64,000 nucleotides of DNA from Salinigranum salinum (GCF_009176545.1 NZ_VTOJ01000001.1:248001-312000); one strand, 5' to 3'. Positions 15,662-25,464 are shown, counted from the first letter of the stretch. Notes: generated from the letters alone by a model not told the origin. Program-made: numbers and translations.

Positions 15662-17019
15662 GCGTTCGGGTTTCGGACCGTCGCACCTCTCGACTGTGAA
15701 ACTCTTGCCTCTCTCGATTCTCGGGACGTGGTCGTCGTCGCCGTCTCCACGTACTCGACGGAGACGGTGACGTCGGTGTCGGTCGCGGCCGTGACCTCGT
15801 CTTCGAGTCGCCGGGGGAACGCCGGATACGACTCGTCGGCCGGTCGCCTGACCCGGACCGTCACCTCCCGTGGGGCGTCGGCGAGCCCGAAGCTGGTGAA
15901 CTCGACCTGCACGGTGAGGAGGTCGAGTTCGTCGTACGCCGACGCGTCGAGGACGTCCTCGACGGCGTCGTTCGTCGCGTTCTCGAACGCGCTCTGTTCG
16001 ACGACGGCCGCCCCGACGCCACCCGTGACGACCGCGATCGCGAGGAGCGCCGCGATCGTGGCGTTCAGCCCGCCGGATCGGAGCGCGTCGCGCGGCGTGG
16101 TCTCGCGCCACTGCTCCGGCCGGTAGCCGAGATACCAGAGCGCGACCGCCCCGCTCGCGGTGATGGTGAGGATGTTCACCACGAGCAGGACGGCCGCCCC
16201 GAACGCCACGACCGGGTAGCCCCACGCGACGCCGATGCCGACGGCGGCGGCCGCCGGGATGAGCGCCGCGGCGACGGCGACGCCCACCAGCGACACCGGG
16301 AGGTCGGTCGCGAGGCCGAACGCCCCGGCTGCGCCCGCACAGACGCCGACGAGGAGCGAGAGGACGCCCGGTGAGGTCCGGGCGCTGATCTGCGCGATCG
16401 TCGTCACGTCGACCGCGCCGGAGACGAACTGGGTGGTTCTGAGTAGCCAGCCGAACGCGGTCGCGCTGCCCACGGCGACCCCGAGACCGACCACCTGCGA
16501 GACGATCCCGTTACGCACCATTCGCCCCTCGCTGAACGCCACCCCGACACTCGCCGTCAGCGCGGCCCCGACCTGCGGGGCGATCACCATCGAGCCGACG
16601 ACGATCGCGGGCGAGTCCAGGAGCAGCCCGATCGTCGCGACGAGCACGCTCAACAGCGTCATCGCGTAGTACGTCCGCCTGCCAGGGTTCAGATCACGGG
16701 CCTTCGATCTGATCTCCTCGGGAACAACGGCGTCGTCCTCCTCGCTCCCCTCGACGAACCGCTCTTCGAGTTCGGCGAAGTTCGGGGTCGCCGCCGTCTC
16801 GGCGTTGGCGATGACCGTGAACGAGTCGTCGAGACCGGCCTCCCGGAGGTCCGCGAGCACCGCGTCGACGGCCTGTGCGGGGAGCGGGAACTGGACGATG
16901 ATCGCGTCGTCGTCACTGTCGGCCTCCTCGGTCACGACGTAGTCGATCCGTTCGTCAGCGAGGACGCCGAGCACGTCGTCGCGGTGACGCTGTGGGACCA
17001 GGGCGTGGATGAACCGCAT
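15538..17019 (-). CDS. DUF389 (TIGR00341-type) multi-pass membrane protein
   Basis: A 493-residue protein: a cytoplasmic N-terminal domain (MRFIHALVPQRHRDDVLGVL, about 1-110), then a membrane domain with the DUF389 signature MVIAPQVGAALTASVGVAFS and about eight helices, then a beta-rich C-terminal domain (about 330-430). The function of DUF389 is unknown. After about residue 430 the sequence turns into Ser/Arg/Pro-rich low complexity that lies antisense to the zinc-ribbon gene, so the natural stop may once have been earlier and the last 60 or so residues look like accidental extension. Confidence 0.88.
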   Translation of the reverse strand: MRFIHALVPQRHRDDVLGVLADERIDYVVTEEADSDDDAIIVQFPLPAQAVDAVLADLREAGLDDSFTVIANAETAATPNFAELEERFVEGSEEDDAVVPEEIRSKARDLNPGRRTYYAMTLLSVLVATIGLLLDSPAIVVGSMVIAPQVGAALTASVGVAFSEGRMVRNGIVSQVVGLGVAVGSATAFGWLLRTTQFVSGAVDVTTIAQISARTSPGVLSLLVGVCAGAAGAFGLATDLPVSLVGVAVAAALIPAAAAVGIGVAWGYPVVAFGAAVLLVVNILTITASGAVALWYLGYRPEQWRETTPRDALRSGGLNATIAALLAIAVVTGGVGAAVVEQSAFENATNDAVEDVLDASAYDELDLLTVQVEFTSFGLADAPREVTVRVRRPADESYPAFPRRLEDEVTAATDTDVTVSVEYVETATTTTSRESREARVSQSRGATVRNPNAQHAHPVDPGDRSNVISSPQSGQSGGPSPSTSRSRTRSLQS

Positions 17020-17102
17020 CCCGTCGACTGTCGGCTGTCGGACGAATGAGAATTACGGATCGGGTCGGTGGATCGTCCGCGTCCGCCCACATCCCCTCGG
17101 TC

Positions 17103-18398
17103 TCACTCCGGCGGCGTCGGTGCCGCGAGCACGACCTGTTCGCCCTGCTCGGACGGGAACGGGGCCCCGTCCCACGCGTCGGGGTCGTAGCCGGCGAACG
17201 CGTCGTCCGAGAGCAGACAGTCGTCGAGCCGTTCGACCAGTTCGGGTTCGTCGAGGTCCGTGCCGATGAACACGAGTTCGGTCCGGCGGTCGCCCCACTC
17301 GTCGTCCCACACGAGGTTCCGGCGGTTGCGCCGGTAGGCGTCCTGCTCGAACTCGGGGCGCGTGGCGACCCACGGCCCCGCGCACTCGACGTGGACCGAC
17401 GGACCGGCCTGTCCGAACGTCAGGGTGTGTTCGCTCCCGGCCACCCACAGGGTCCCCTTCGAGCGGACGACGTCCGGGGGGAGGTCCGCGAGGAGGTCGG
17501 CGACGGCCTCGGGCCGGAAGGGACGCCGTCGTCGGTACGCGAAGGAGGTGACGCCGTACTCCTCCTGCGGGTGGCTGTGTCCGTCGTGTGGGTGGTCAGC
17601 GTGATCGTCGTGTGCGTGGCTGTGCCCATCGTGTCCACGGTGTCCACCGTCTCCGTCGTCGCCTCCTCCCGCCTGCTCGCCCGCGGTGTCGGCGAGCACC
17701 CGTCGCCACCCCGCCGCCTCGGCGGCGCGCGCGGGGTCGTACAGGCGACGGCCCATGAGCCGGTCGGGGTCGACCGCCGAGTACGTCGTCGTCACGACGT
17801 CGGCGTCGGGTCGGAGCCCGTGGACGAGGTCTTCGAGCGTCGCCAGTTCGGTGTCGGAGACGAGGTCGGTCTTGTTCAGCACGACGACGTTCGCCAGTTC
17901 GACCTGTTCGACGAGGAGGTCCGACAGCGGCCTGGTGCCGTCCTCGGCGGCACCCCGTCGTTCGACCTCGCCGCGCCCGCCGAACGCGTCGTAGAACTGT
18001 CGGGCGTCGATCACGGTCACGATCGCGTCGACGACGTATCGTGCCGAGGCGTTGCCTCTCGTGAACAGCTTCGCGACCGGCCCCGGCTCGGAGATGCCCG
18101 ACGCCTCGACGACGAGCTGGTCGAAGTCGCGCTCGCGCGCCAGCCGCATCACGGCCCGGTCGAGGTCGCCCCGGAGTTCGCAGCAGATGCAGCCGTTCGA
18201 CAGTTCGGTCACGTCGCCCGCGAGCCCGCCCGACCGTCCGCTCACGAGCTCCGCGTCGACGTTGATCTCGCCCATGTCGTTGACGAGGACGGCGATGTCG
18301 CGATCGCCGGCGTTGTCGAGGAGGTGGTTCAGGAGCGTCGTCTTGCCCGCCCCGAGACTCCCCGACAGGATCGTCACCGGGATGTCGTCGCCTGCCAT
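17103..18398 (-). CDS. CobW/COG0523-family metal-chaperone GTPase
   Basis: A 431-residue G3E GTPase. Walker A is GSLGAGKTT (residues 13-21), the metal-binding CxCC motif is Cys70-Ile-Cys72-Cys73, and the guanine-specificity motif is VVLNKTDLV. A His/Asp-rich loop (HRGHDGHSHAHDDHADH region) between the GTPase and the C-terminal CobW_C domain is a metal-holding stretch typical of zinc-handling members. The protein likely delivers Zn or another divalent metal to a client enzyme; which one is not visible. The ATG at 18398 gives the normal N-terminus. Confidence 0.92.
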   Translation of the reverse strand: MAGDDIPVTILSGSLGAGKTTLLNHLLDNAGDRDIAVLVNDMGEINVDAELVSGRSGGLAGDVTELSNGCICCELRGDLDRAVMRLARERDFDQLVVEASGISEPGPVAKLFTRGNASARYVVDAIVTVIDARQFYDAFGGRGEVERRGAAEDGTRPLSDLLVEQVELANVVVLNKTDLVSDTELATLEDLVHGLRPDADVVTTTYSAVDPDRLMGRRLYDPARAAEAAGWRRVLADTAGEQAGGGDDGDGGHRGHDGHSHAHDDHADHPHDGHSHPQEEYGVTSFAYRRRRPFRPEAVADLLADLPPDVVRSKGTLWVAGSEHTLTFGQAGPSVHVECAGPWVATRPEFEQDAYRRNRRNLVWDDEWGDRRTELVFIGTDLDEPELVERLDDCLLSDDAFAGYDPDAWDGAPFPSEQGEQVVLAAPTPPE

Positions 18399-18506
18399 GT
18401 CTCCCTGTCTCGGGTCCGTGTTCTTGAAACGGACGGTCGTCCGAACGGCGCACACGGCCGCGGTCGAGCGACACGTTTTTGCCGGGTCTTTGATGACTGT
18501 CGAGGT

Positions 18507-18803
18507 ATGACGCTCGCCGATCGCATCGACGCCTTCCTCGCGTGGGCCGACGAGTGGGCTCGCGGCCTCTACCACGGCATGATCTCCCACCCGGCATACG
18601 AGAAGATCGAGAAGGAGGCCGAGGACATCGAGGACACGTTCATGCTGGCGTGTTTCCCCGACGCGTTCGGCATCCCGAGCCCGGTCTCGTACTACACGGC
18701 CGAACTCCTCCCCTATCTGGAAGACGAGTTCGAGGCGTGGGAACGACGCATGTGGGACCGCGGCACCCTCCTCGAACGCAAGGGCCAGCAGTACCACTTC
18801 TGA
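18507..18803 (+). CDS. Conserved 98-residue protein upstream of the ArsA-type ATPase
   Basis: A soluble, helical, acidic protein (TLADRIDAFLAWADEWARG, then HPAYEKIEKEAEDIEDTFM and YYTAELLPYLEDEFEAWERR). No known motif. It is 19 nt before the ArsA/Get3-type gene on the same strand, so an operon and a functional link to that ATPase are likely. I do not recognise a described function. Confidence 0.8.
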   Translation: MTLADRIDAFLAWADEWARGLYHGMISHPAYEKIEKEAEDIEDTFMLACFPDAFGIPSPVSYYTAELLPYLEDEFEAWERRMWDRGTLLERKGQQYHF

Positions 18804-18822
18804 GTTCGATCGTGAGCCACCA

Positions 18823-19788
18823 ATGAACGAGTTCGTCTTCTTCGGCGGCAAGGGTGGTGTCGGCAAGACCACGGTGTCGTCGGCGTACGCGCTCAAGTGT
18901 GCGCGGGCGGGCGTCGACACGCTCGTCGTCTCGACCGACCCCGCACACTCCACCTCGGACGTGTTCGACCAGCAGTTCTCGGACGACCCCGCTCCGGTCG
19001 AGGGGATCGACAACCTCGACGCGATGGAGATCGATCCCGACGACGAGGTCGAACGCCACCTCATGGAGACCAAGCGGGCGATGGGCGACCAGGTCAGCCC
19101 GGCGATGGTCAACGAGATCGACCGACAGATCGAGATGGCACACCAGACGCCCGGTGCGTACGAGGCGGCGCTGTTCGACCGTTTCGTCGGCGTGATGCGC
19201 GACACCGACTACGACCGGGTGGTGTTCGACACCTCGCCGACCGGCGGCACCCTCAGACTCCTGTCGCTCCCGGACCTCCTGGAGGGGTGGATCGACCGCC
19301 TGATGCACAAACGCAGGCAGTCGGTGAAGCTGTTCGAGCGCGCCGCCATCGGCAACCGCGAACCGCGGCGCATGATGGAGGGCGACCCCATCATCGCCCG
19401 CCTGCAGGAGCGCAAGGAGCTGTTCGAGTTCGCGGGCGAGGCCCTCCGCACCAGCGCGGCGTTCTTCCTCGTCGTCAACCCCGACGAACTCTCGCTGCGG
19501 GAGACGTCGCGTGCCGTCGAGAACCTCCTCGACGCCGACCTCCCCGTCGAGGGGCTCGCGGTCAACAAGCTCACGCCCGAGCCCGACCCCGACGAGCAGG
19601 GCCGGGGAGCGCGGTTCCTCCGGGACCGGGTCGAGACCGAACGCGAGCGGCTCGACACGCTCCGTGAGGAGTTCGACCAGCCGGTCGTCGCCGAGATCGA
19701 GACGCGCGTCGCCGAGGTCAAGGGGAGTCTGCTCGACGACGTGGCCGCGGAGCTCGAGATCGACGTCGCCGCCGAGCCGACCGCCTGA
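18823..19788 (+). CDS. ArsA/Get3-type ATPase
   Basis: A 321-residue P-loop ATPase of the ArsA/Get3/MinD class. The deviant Walker A FFGGKGGVGKTTVSSAYA carries the signature Lys before the P-loop. Switch I is STDPAHSTSDVFDQ, switch II is VFDTSPTGGTLRLLSLPD, and the A-loop VVNPDELSLRET is present. A single nucleotide domain, so it would work as a dimer. Without an arsB transporter or ars regulator near it, a role in membrane-protein targeting (Get3-like) is more plausible than arsenite efflux, but that is inference. Confidence 0.9.
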   Translation: MNEFVFFGGKGGVGKTTVSSAYALKCARAGVDTLVVSTDPAHSTSDVFDQQFSDDPAPVEGIDNLDAMEIDPDDEVERHLMETKRAMGDQVSPAMVNEIDRQIEMAHQTPGAYEAALFDRFVGVMRDTDYDRVVFDTSPTGGTLRLLSLPDLLEGWIDRLMHKRRQSVKLFERAAIGNREPRRMMEGDPIIARLQERKELFEFAGEALRTSAAFFLVVNPDELSLRETSRAVENLLDADLPVEGLAVNKLTPEPDPDEQGRGARFLRDRVETERERLDTLREEFDQPVVAEIETRVAEVKGSLLDDVAAELEIDVAAEPTA

Positions 19789-19956
19789 GCGGCGGTCGTG
19801 CTCGACCGACGCACACACGCAAAAAACGTCACGGAACTCGGCCTCTCGTGCCCGATCGGTGCACACCAGAAAAAGGCCCGAAGAAAGCCTCTATCGCCGG
19901 TTTCACCGATACTTCGATCGTTTCGTCCTCACGGTACCGTCATAATATTTTCCCAA

Positions 19957-19965
19957 CTTTTAAGT
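19957..19965 (+). promoter_or_regulatory. Probable TATA region of cstA
   Basis: The AT-rich stretch 19942-19978 contains CTTTTAAGT and is the only such tract between the ArsA-type gene and cstA. It lies 36 nt before the cstA ATG. Confidence 0.45.
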
Positions 19966-20000
19966 AGAAGTTTTTACATGGTCGAAAATGGGGTATACAC

Positions 20001-21821
20001 ATGGTACAAGCTATCACGCTGGTGGTACTGACGCTGGTCACGTTCAGTATCGGGTATCTGGGCTACTCGAGATACCTCGCGCAGTTCGTCGAACTCGACG
20101 ACGACCGCGAGACGCCAGCACACAAGTACGAGGACGGGCAGGAGTACGTTCCGTCGAAGAAGCCGGTCCTCCTGGGGCATCACTACTCGAGCATCGCGGG
20201 CGGCGCACCCATCGTCGGTCCGATCACGGCGACCGTCGTCTGGGGCTGGGTGCCGGCGTTCCTCTGGGTCGCCATCGGCAACCCGCTGTTCGGCTCCGTT
20301 CACGACTTCATGTCCCTCTCGGCCAGCATGCGCCACGAGGGGAAGTCGATCGGCTACATCATCGGCGAGTACGTGGGCGAGCGCGGCAAGAACATGATCC
20401 TCTGGTTCGCGTTCCTCACGATCATCCTCGTCGTCGCCGTCTTCGGTCTCGTCATCGCGCTGGTGTTCAACGCGTATCCGCAGGCGGCGACCGCCTCGCT
20501 GGTGTACATCGCGCTGGCACTGGTGTTCGGCGTCTACCTCTATCAGCTGAACCTGCCGTTCCTCCCCGGCACCGTCGCGTTCGTCGCGATGGTGTTCGCG
20601 GGCGTCTTCGTCGGCGTGCAGTACCCGCTCGCGCTGGTGCCCGGCGACTACCCCGCCGGCACCATCGTCCTGCTCTCGGGGAGTCCGCTCCCGCCCGTCC
20701 TCGGGAGCGTCAACATCGCGACGTGGATCCCGGTCATCCTCGTGTACGGCTTCGTCGCGAGCGTCCTCCCGGTGTGGGTGCTGCTGCAGCCGCGTGACTT
20801 CCTCACGTCGAGCCTGCTGTACGCCGGCGTCGGCGGGACGCTGCTGGCCGTCATCGTCGGAACGTTCACCGGCGCTGGCCAGCAGCTCACGGTGAACGTC
20901 CCGGCGTACGCGGGCTTCTGGGGCGGCGCGCTGGTCGAGACCTCGTTGCCGCTGTTCCCGCTGCTGTTCGTCACCATCGCCTGTGGGACGATCAGCGGCT
21001 TCCACTCGCTCGTCTCCTCCGGCACCACCGCGAAACAGCTCGACAAGGAGACCGACGCCCGCACCATCGGCTACGGTGGGATGCTCGGCGAGGGGCTCCT
21101 CGCGACCGTCGCCATCGTCACCGTGGCGGTGTACGCCGAGGTGCCGACCGGCGGCGGCATCGGCCTCGCGCTGCCGAACTTCGCGACTGGCGGCGGGCTG
21201 ATCCTCAACCTCGGCTTCGGCATCCCCGAGGCGCTCGCCGCCCCGTTCATGGGGCTCGTCCTCGTGAGCTTCCTGCTCACGTCGACCGACACCGCGGTCA
21301 GGCTGGGTCGGTACATGCTCGAGGAGATCGTCGGCACGCCCGAGACACAGGTGCAGGAGGTCGCGGCCAACCGCTACGTCAACGCGGCCCTGCAGGTCCT
21401 GCCGGCGTACGTGCTCGTCGCCTCCGGCCGCTGGGCCGACCTCTGGCCGTTGTTCGGCGGTGCGAACCAGACGCTCGCGGCGCTCGCGCTCCTCGTCGCC
21501 ACGATCTGGCTCGCCAACTGGGACGACTCTAAGCAGCTCATCAGCACCGGCGCGCCGATGGCACTGATGCTCGCGGTCACGACGACCGCGCTGCTGTATC
21601 TGGCGTTCTACCAGAACCTCTACCAGAAGTTCCTCAACGACGCGTGGATGGCCGACGCCTCGACGACGGCGATGGCGTCGAGCGCGGTACAGATCGTCAT
21701 CGCGCTCGTCCTCGTCGGTCTCGCGTTGTCGATCGCCTACATGGGCATCAGCAACGTCAGGAAGGCCCGGTCGACCGGTCCGGCGGTCGCCGACGGCGGC
21801 GCGCCCGAGAGCGACGACTGA
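20001..21821 (+). CDS. cstA: Carbon starvation CstA-family transporter
   Basis: A 606-residue protein with about 16 predicted membrane helices. The family signatures are visible: GHHYSSIAGGAPIVGPITA, FGSVHDFMSLSASMRHEGKS, and the C-terminal LWPLFGGANQTLAALALL. Bacterial CstA and BtsT take up pyruvate or peptides; the halophilic substrate is not known. The protein is shorter than E. coli CstA (about 700), mainly through shorter loops. It stands alone with its own AT-rich promoter. Confidence 0.92.
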   Translation: MVQAITLVVLTLVTFSIGYLGYSRYLAQFVELDDDRETPAHKYEDGQEYVPSKKPVLLGHHYSSIAGGAPIVGPITATVVWGWVPAFLWVAIGNPLFGSVHDFMSLSASMRHEGKSIGYIIGEYVGERGKNMILWFAFLTIILVVAVFGLVIALVFNAYPQAATASLVYIALALVFGVYLYQLNLPFLPGTVAFVAMVFAGVFVGVQYPLALVPGDYPAGTIVLLSGSPLPPVLGSVNIATWIPVILVYGFVASVLPVWVLLQPRDFLTSSLLYAGVGGTLLAVIVGTFTGAGQQLTVNVPAYAGFWGGALVETSLPLFPLLFVTIACGTISGFHSLVSSGTTAKQLDKETDARTIGYGGMLGEGLLATVAIVTVAVYAEVPTGGGIGLALPNFATGGGLILNLGFGIPEALAAPFMGLVLVSFLLTSTDTAVRLGRYMLEEIVGTPETQVQEVAANRYVNAALQVLPAYVLVASGRWADLWPLFGGANQTLAALALLVATIWLANWDDSKQLISTGAPMALMLAVTTTALLYLAFYQNLYQKFLNDAWMADASTTAMASSAVQIVIALVLVGLALSIAYMGISNVRKARSTGPAVADGGAPESDD

Positions 21822-21866
21822 CGGCGTCCCGCACCACGCACCACGTTCTCCTCGTTTCCCGGCCGC

Positions 21867-22004
21867 TCAGCCGGGGCCGACGCCGTCGAACAGTGTCGCG
21901 GTCTGTGCTCTCTCCGCCTCGCTCGCCGACACCACCGCGACCGCCGTCACGTAGTCGCCCACCGACAGGAGCACCACGAGGCTCCAGAGCGCGTGTCGGT
22001 GCAT
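21867..22004 (-). CDS. Possible 45-residue membrane protein
   Basis: The minus strand from ATG 22004 reads MHRHALWSLVVLLSVGDYVT, then AVAVVSASEAERAQTATLF, a plausible single-span membrane protein with a polar tail. It lies 92 nt downstream of the 214-residue gene on the same strand. There is no family match that I know and the frame stays open upstream, so it may be a chance frame. Confidence 0.3.
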   Translation of the reverse strand: MHRHALWSLVVLLSVGDYVTAVAVVSASEAERAQTATLFDGVGPG

Positions 22005-22096
22005 CGTTCCGACCACGGCGGCGAAGCCGTTCGGTCGTCGCTCTCGCGTTCGAGCGACGGCGTGTCGGGTGGGTTCCGGCGCTTGCGGACCCGTGT

Positions 22097-22741
22097 TCAG
22101 CCGAACAGCCGCCGCTTGAGCCGTTCGACGAAGCCGCGGTCGGGCTCGATCGGCTCCCAGGTCCGGAGTGCGTCGCTCACGTCGGCGTTCCGGCTCACGA
22201 CGAGCTCCTCGCGGTCGGGGGCGACGACCGCCAGGTGGATCTCGTAGTGGCCGTGGTAGCCGTACTTGATGAGTTCGCGGTCCTCGAAGGCTTCGACGTG
22301 CGAGCGGACGTCGTCGGAGATTTCGTCCGTGACGGCGACGAACGTGAAGTCGGTCGCGTAATGCTCCTCGTCGGCGTCGACCCACTCGTCGGCGAGATCG
22401 TGGCCCAGCCCGACGAACCGCTCGAGGTCGCTCACCCGTACCGGGCCGCGTTCGGTGAGAAACAGGTGTTCGTACGCGTGCTGGTGGCCGTAGGTGATCG
22501 CCGGGTGGAAGAACTGCTTGTGGCTCTCGATGCGGAGTTCGCCCCGGAGCGTGAACGGCTCGCCCCGCACCGAGACGCCCTTCTCGAGGTCGTAGTTGAA
22601 CATGATCCGGCCGGAGACCCGGTCGACGTACTCGTCGTCCCAGTCGGGGACGTCCTCGGGAGTCGTGTCGTCGGTGTCGGCCCCGGTTTCGGTCTCTGCC
22701 GGCGTCGTGGCCGTCGACGGCTGGTCCTCTTCTGTTGTCAT
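22097..22741 (-). CDS. Conserved haloarchaeal protein, function unknown
   Basis: A 214-residue soluble protein with an acidic Thr-rich N-terminus (1-35) and a globular part beginning WDDEYVDRVSGRIMFNYDLE. It contains many His residues (SHKQFFHPAITYGHQHAYEH) that might bind metal. No catalytic family recognised. It overlaps the upstream cupin gene by 4 nt (ATGA), so the two are co-translated. Confidence 0.75.
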   Translation of the reverse strand: MTTEEDQPSTATTPAETETGADTDDTTPEDVPDWDDEYVDRVSGRIMFNYDLEKGVSVRGEPFTLRGELRIESHKQFFHPAITYGHQHAYEHLFLTERGPVRVSDLERFVGLGHDLADEWVDADEEHYATDFTFVAVTDEISDDVRSHVEAFEDRELIKYGYHGHYEIHLAVVAPDREELVVSRNADVSDALRTWEPIEPDRGFVERLKRRLFG

Positions 22742-23148
22742 GCTCCCCCGCGCTCGTCGTCACCACCGTCGGTATCGTCAGGATCGTACGCGTGGGCGTC
22801 CCCCGACACAGCCGGGACGCCGATGGCGACGGCCGTGACTGACCCGTCGGCGTCGGCCGGGTTGTACGCTCGCTGTGGGCTGCCGGGGTCGACGGCGAAG
22901 AAACACCCCTCCTCGACCGTATACGTCTCGTCGGGCGTCTCGACGGCGAGCGTCCCCGCGGCGACGAAGAACAGCTCCTCCTGTTCGTCGTGGTAGTGGT
23001 ACGCGAGCGGGAGCTGTTCGCCCGGGTCGGCGCTGAACCGATTGACGGCCATCTGTGACAGGTCCGCAGCCTCCGACACCCGGCGGAGATCGCACGGGCG
23101 GTCGGGTACGGGGTCGAGGTCTTCGGGGTCGACGACGTGGTATCCCAT
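22738..23148 (-). CDS. Cupin-domain protein
   Basis: A 136-residue single cupin barrel. Motif 1 reads LAYHYHDEQEELFFVAAGTL with the two His and the Glu that normally bind a metal, and motif 2 reads VDPGSPQRAYNP, where the usual His is replaced. It could be a small dioxygenase, isomerase or sugar-binding protein; the changed motif 2 leaves metal binding uncertain. It is the first gene of the operon with the 214-residue protein. Confidence 0.82.
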   Translation of the reverse strand: MGYHVVDPEDLDPVPDRPCDLRRVSEAADLSQMAVNRFSADPGEQLPLAYHYHDEQEELFFVAAGTLAVETPDETYTVEEGCFFAVDPGSPQRAYNPADADGSVTAVAIGVPAVSGDAHAYDPDDTDGGDDERGGA

Positions 23149-23156
23149 GTAGGGTC

Positions 23157-23620
23157 TCACATCAGTATGTGATAAAAGACCGTTGACCACGCTGACCGTC
23201 CGTTCGCCACGGTCGAGCGGAGCGTTCGGTCGGGACGAGCGGGTCTGCTCACTCGTGACGATCCAGCCGCTCCCCATCCGCTCCGTGGCGGTCCCGACCG
23301 CACGCTCCGTGGCGGTCCCGTCCACCCGGACCCGATCGAGGCTCTCCCGATAAACCTGCGAGATCCGGCACGTCTGGACACCCGCTCGAACGTCGCTGCC
23401 GCCGCCTCAGTCCCGTCGACCGTCCCGCTCGTCCACCGCGGGAGGGGTTCGTCCTCGTACGGCTGGAGTTTGAACGCTCTCCATTCGCCGCGGTCGATCT
23501 CGTACTCCTCGGGCGTTCGCGGACGTCGACGTTGCGCTCTGGGCTGTCGTCGTCGGAGTCGCCACCGGCTCCCGTCTGTTCCTCCCCGTCGAGGCTGTCG
23601 GCGTTTCCGTCGTCGGTCAC
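23157..23620 (-). pseudogene. Probable frameshifted small gene of unknown function
   Basis: From ATG 23620 one frame gives an acidic halophilic N-terminus (MTDDGNADSLDGEEQTGAGG to ERNVDV). At about 23520 a coherent continuation appears only in another frame (TPEEYEIDRGEWRAFKLQPY, EDEPLPRWTSGTVDG). A one-base deletion or two-base insertion would join them. The part after TFERVSRR is less convincing. I do not recognise the family, and it may instead be a sequencing error in a live gene. A short tandem repeat (CGCTCCGTGGCGGTCCCG, twice, around 23280-23322) lies in it. Confidence 0.4.
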
Positions 23621-23743
23621 ACGGACGCGTCGGACTGCGGTCGTATGTGTGCACTGGCGGTGCCGCGGGTCTATCTCACACCCCGGACACGGCGCGGGGT
23701 CGACTGCTCCGACCCGCCCCGGAAGGAGGCGAAGCCGACAACC

Positions 23744-25464
23744 TCACTCCCGTTCGAAGTACCGTTCGGCGATCCGATCCGCCGTCCGGAGTGCGAGGGC
23801 CTGACCGGTGTGTGTCGGATTCACGCCGCCGACCCCGTTCGCTAACAGGCTGTGGTCGCCGATGAACAGCCGAGCCACCTCGGTGGCTTCGCCGGCCGCG
23901 TCGGTGACCTCCCCCATGCGCATCGTGCTCTGGATGTGGAGGAGCAGCGGGGGCCAGTCGACCCGGTGCACGTGCGACGCACCTGCCGCCCGGAGGACGG
24001 TGGCCGCCGTTCTGGCCAGTTGTTCCCGGCGTGCGGAGTCGTCGGGATGCGGCTCCCACCGGACGAGGGGAACTGGGCCGTGTTCGTCTGCGAACCTCGG
24101 GTCGAGAGCGACCCCGTTCTCCCGGCGCGGGCGGTCGTCGGTCAACACGATGATACTCAGCGTCCGCCGGTAGTCCGCCATCTTCGATTTGAGGTCCCTG
24201 CCGACGACTCGACCGACGGAGTCCCACGGGTCCGCCGGATCCACCGCCTGATCGAAGCTGTACCCGGCGCGGCTGAACGAGTAGTTCACGAGCGACGCGA
24301 GACCGGGGTTGTACCCGAACGTCTCGAAACAGCCGACGCCCGGTTCCTCGTATCTGGCGGCCGAGACCTGGCCGACGTGTGGATTCAGCGTCGGCTGTCC
24401 GATCTGCTCCTCCAGTGTCTCCTCGTCGAAGACACCCACGACCATGTCGAACCAGTGGGTGGTCATGCCGCGTCCCACCCAGTCGCCGTCCGGCAGGCCC
24501 GACTTCAGCCAGAGCCGCGGGGTCTCGATCGAGCCCGCCGCGAGCACGACTACGTCCGCGGAGACCTCGTGCGTCTCGCCGGTCCACGTGTCACGGAACT
24601 CGACCCCCGTCGCCGTCACCGTCCCGCCCGTCGTGTCGGTGACGACTCGCGTGACGAACGCGTTCGGTCGGATCGTGACGTGTCCCGTCTCGAGCGCGGC
24701 GGGGACCCAACTGACCAGCGAGGAGCGCTTCGCCTTCTCGTCGACGGGCGCGCCGAGCGGGTGGACTGGTCCCTGGTACTCGTGGCCGGCGAGGACCGAA
24801 CCGCGGACGTCCGGTCCCGCGAGTGGGGTGTCGGAGTCGGTGATGTCCTCGTCGGGCTGGGTGATCGCGTTCGGCTGGTTTCGATAGCCGGCCTCGGTCA
24901 CGTCCTTCGTCGTGACGATCTCGTAGCCGGCGGCGTCGGCGCCCTGGAAGAAGAGTTCCTCCTTCGCCGTCGTCGGCGCGGGGGCGACAGGGAGGAACTC
25001 CTCGACGGTTCGGTAGTAGGGGACGAGGTCCGCGTAGTCGATGGGCCGTGTGGCTGGTCGTCGATCGCTGTCGGGTACGCCCGGGGATGGTTGCCGAAGT
25101 AGTGCTGTGACGTCCCACCGACGCCGGCGACCTGCTGGATCGCTCCCTTCTGCGGCAGGTTGCGGAACCAGGGAGAGCGGTCCCGGTCAGCCGGTCCCCA
25201 GCGCAGCTTTCCAGTGATCAGGTCGTTCGTCTCGTGTTCCCGTCTCGTGAGCTGTTCTTCGAGGAGTTCGTGGTCGAGGTCGTCCGGACTCGAACTCGCT
25301 TCTCCACTGCCGCCTTCGTTCGGAGCCGGCCACTTCTCGTTCCCGTACCACGGACCTGCTTCGAGGATCACCACCGAGATGTCCTGTTCGCCGAGCCGCT
25401 TCGCGAGCGCCGGTCCGTCCGCGCCCGCACCGACCACCACGACGTCGTAATCGGTCGGCGTCAT
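23744..25464 (-). pseudogene. GMC-family FAD oxidoreductase with a one-base frameshift
   Basis: The N-terminal half (ATG 25464) has the FAD-binding VVVGAGADGPALAKRL and the IQQVAGVGGTSQHYFGNHPR segment. At 25047/25048 the frame breaks: DQPH should continue with Trp-PIDYADLVPYYRTVEEF, and the sequence is exactly one T short of TGG. The second frame then runs intact to the C-terminal signature TMRMGE and GVGGVNPTHTGQALALRTAD, ending at 23744. Restored length is 573 residues, like gluconate 2-dehydrogenase flavoprotein subunits. It overlaps its Tat partner gene by 4 nt. A single clean lesion means either a very recent mutation or a sequencing error. Confidence 0.85.
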
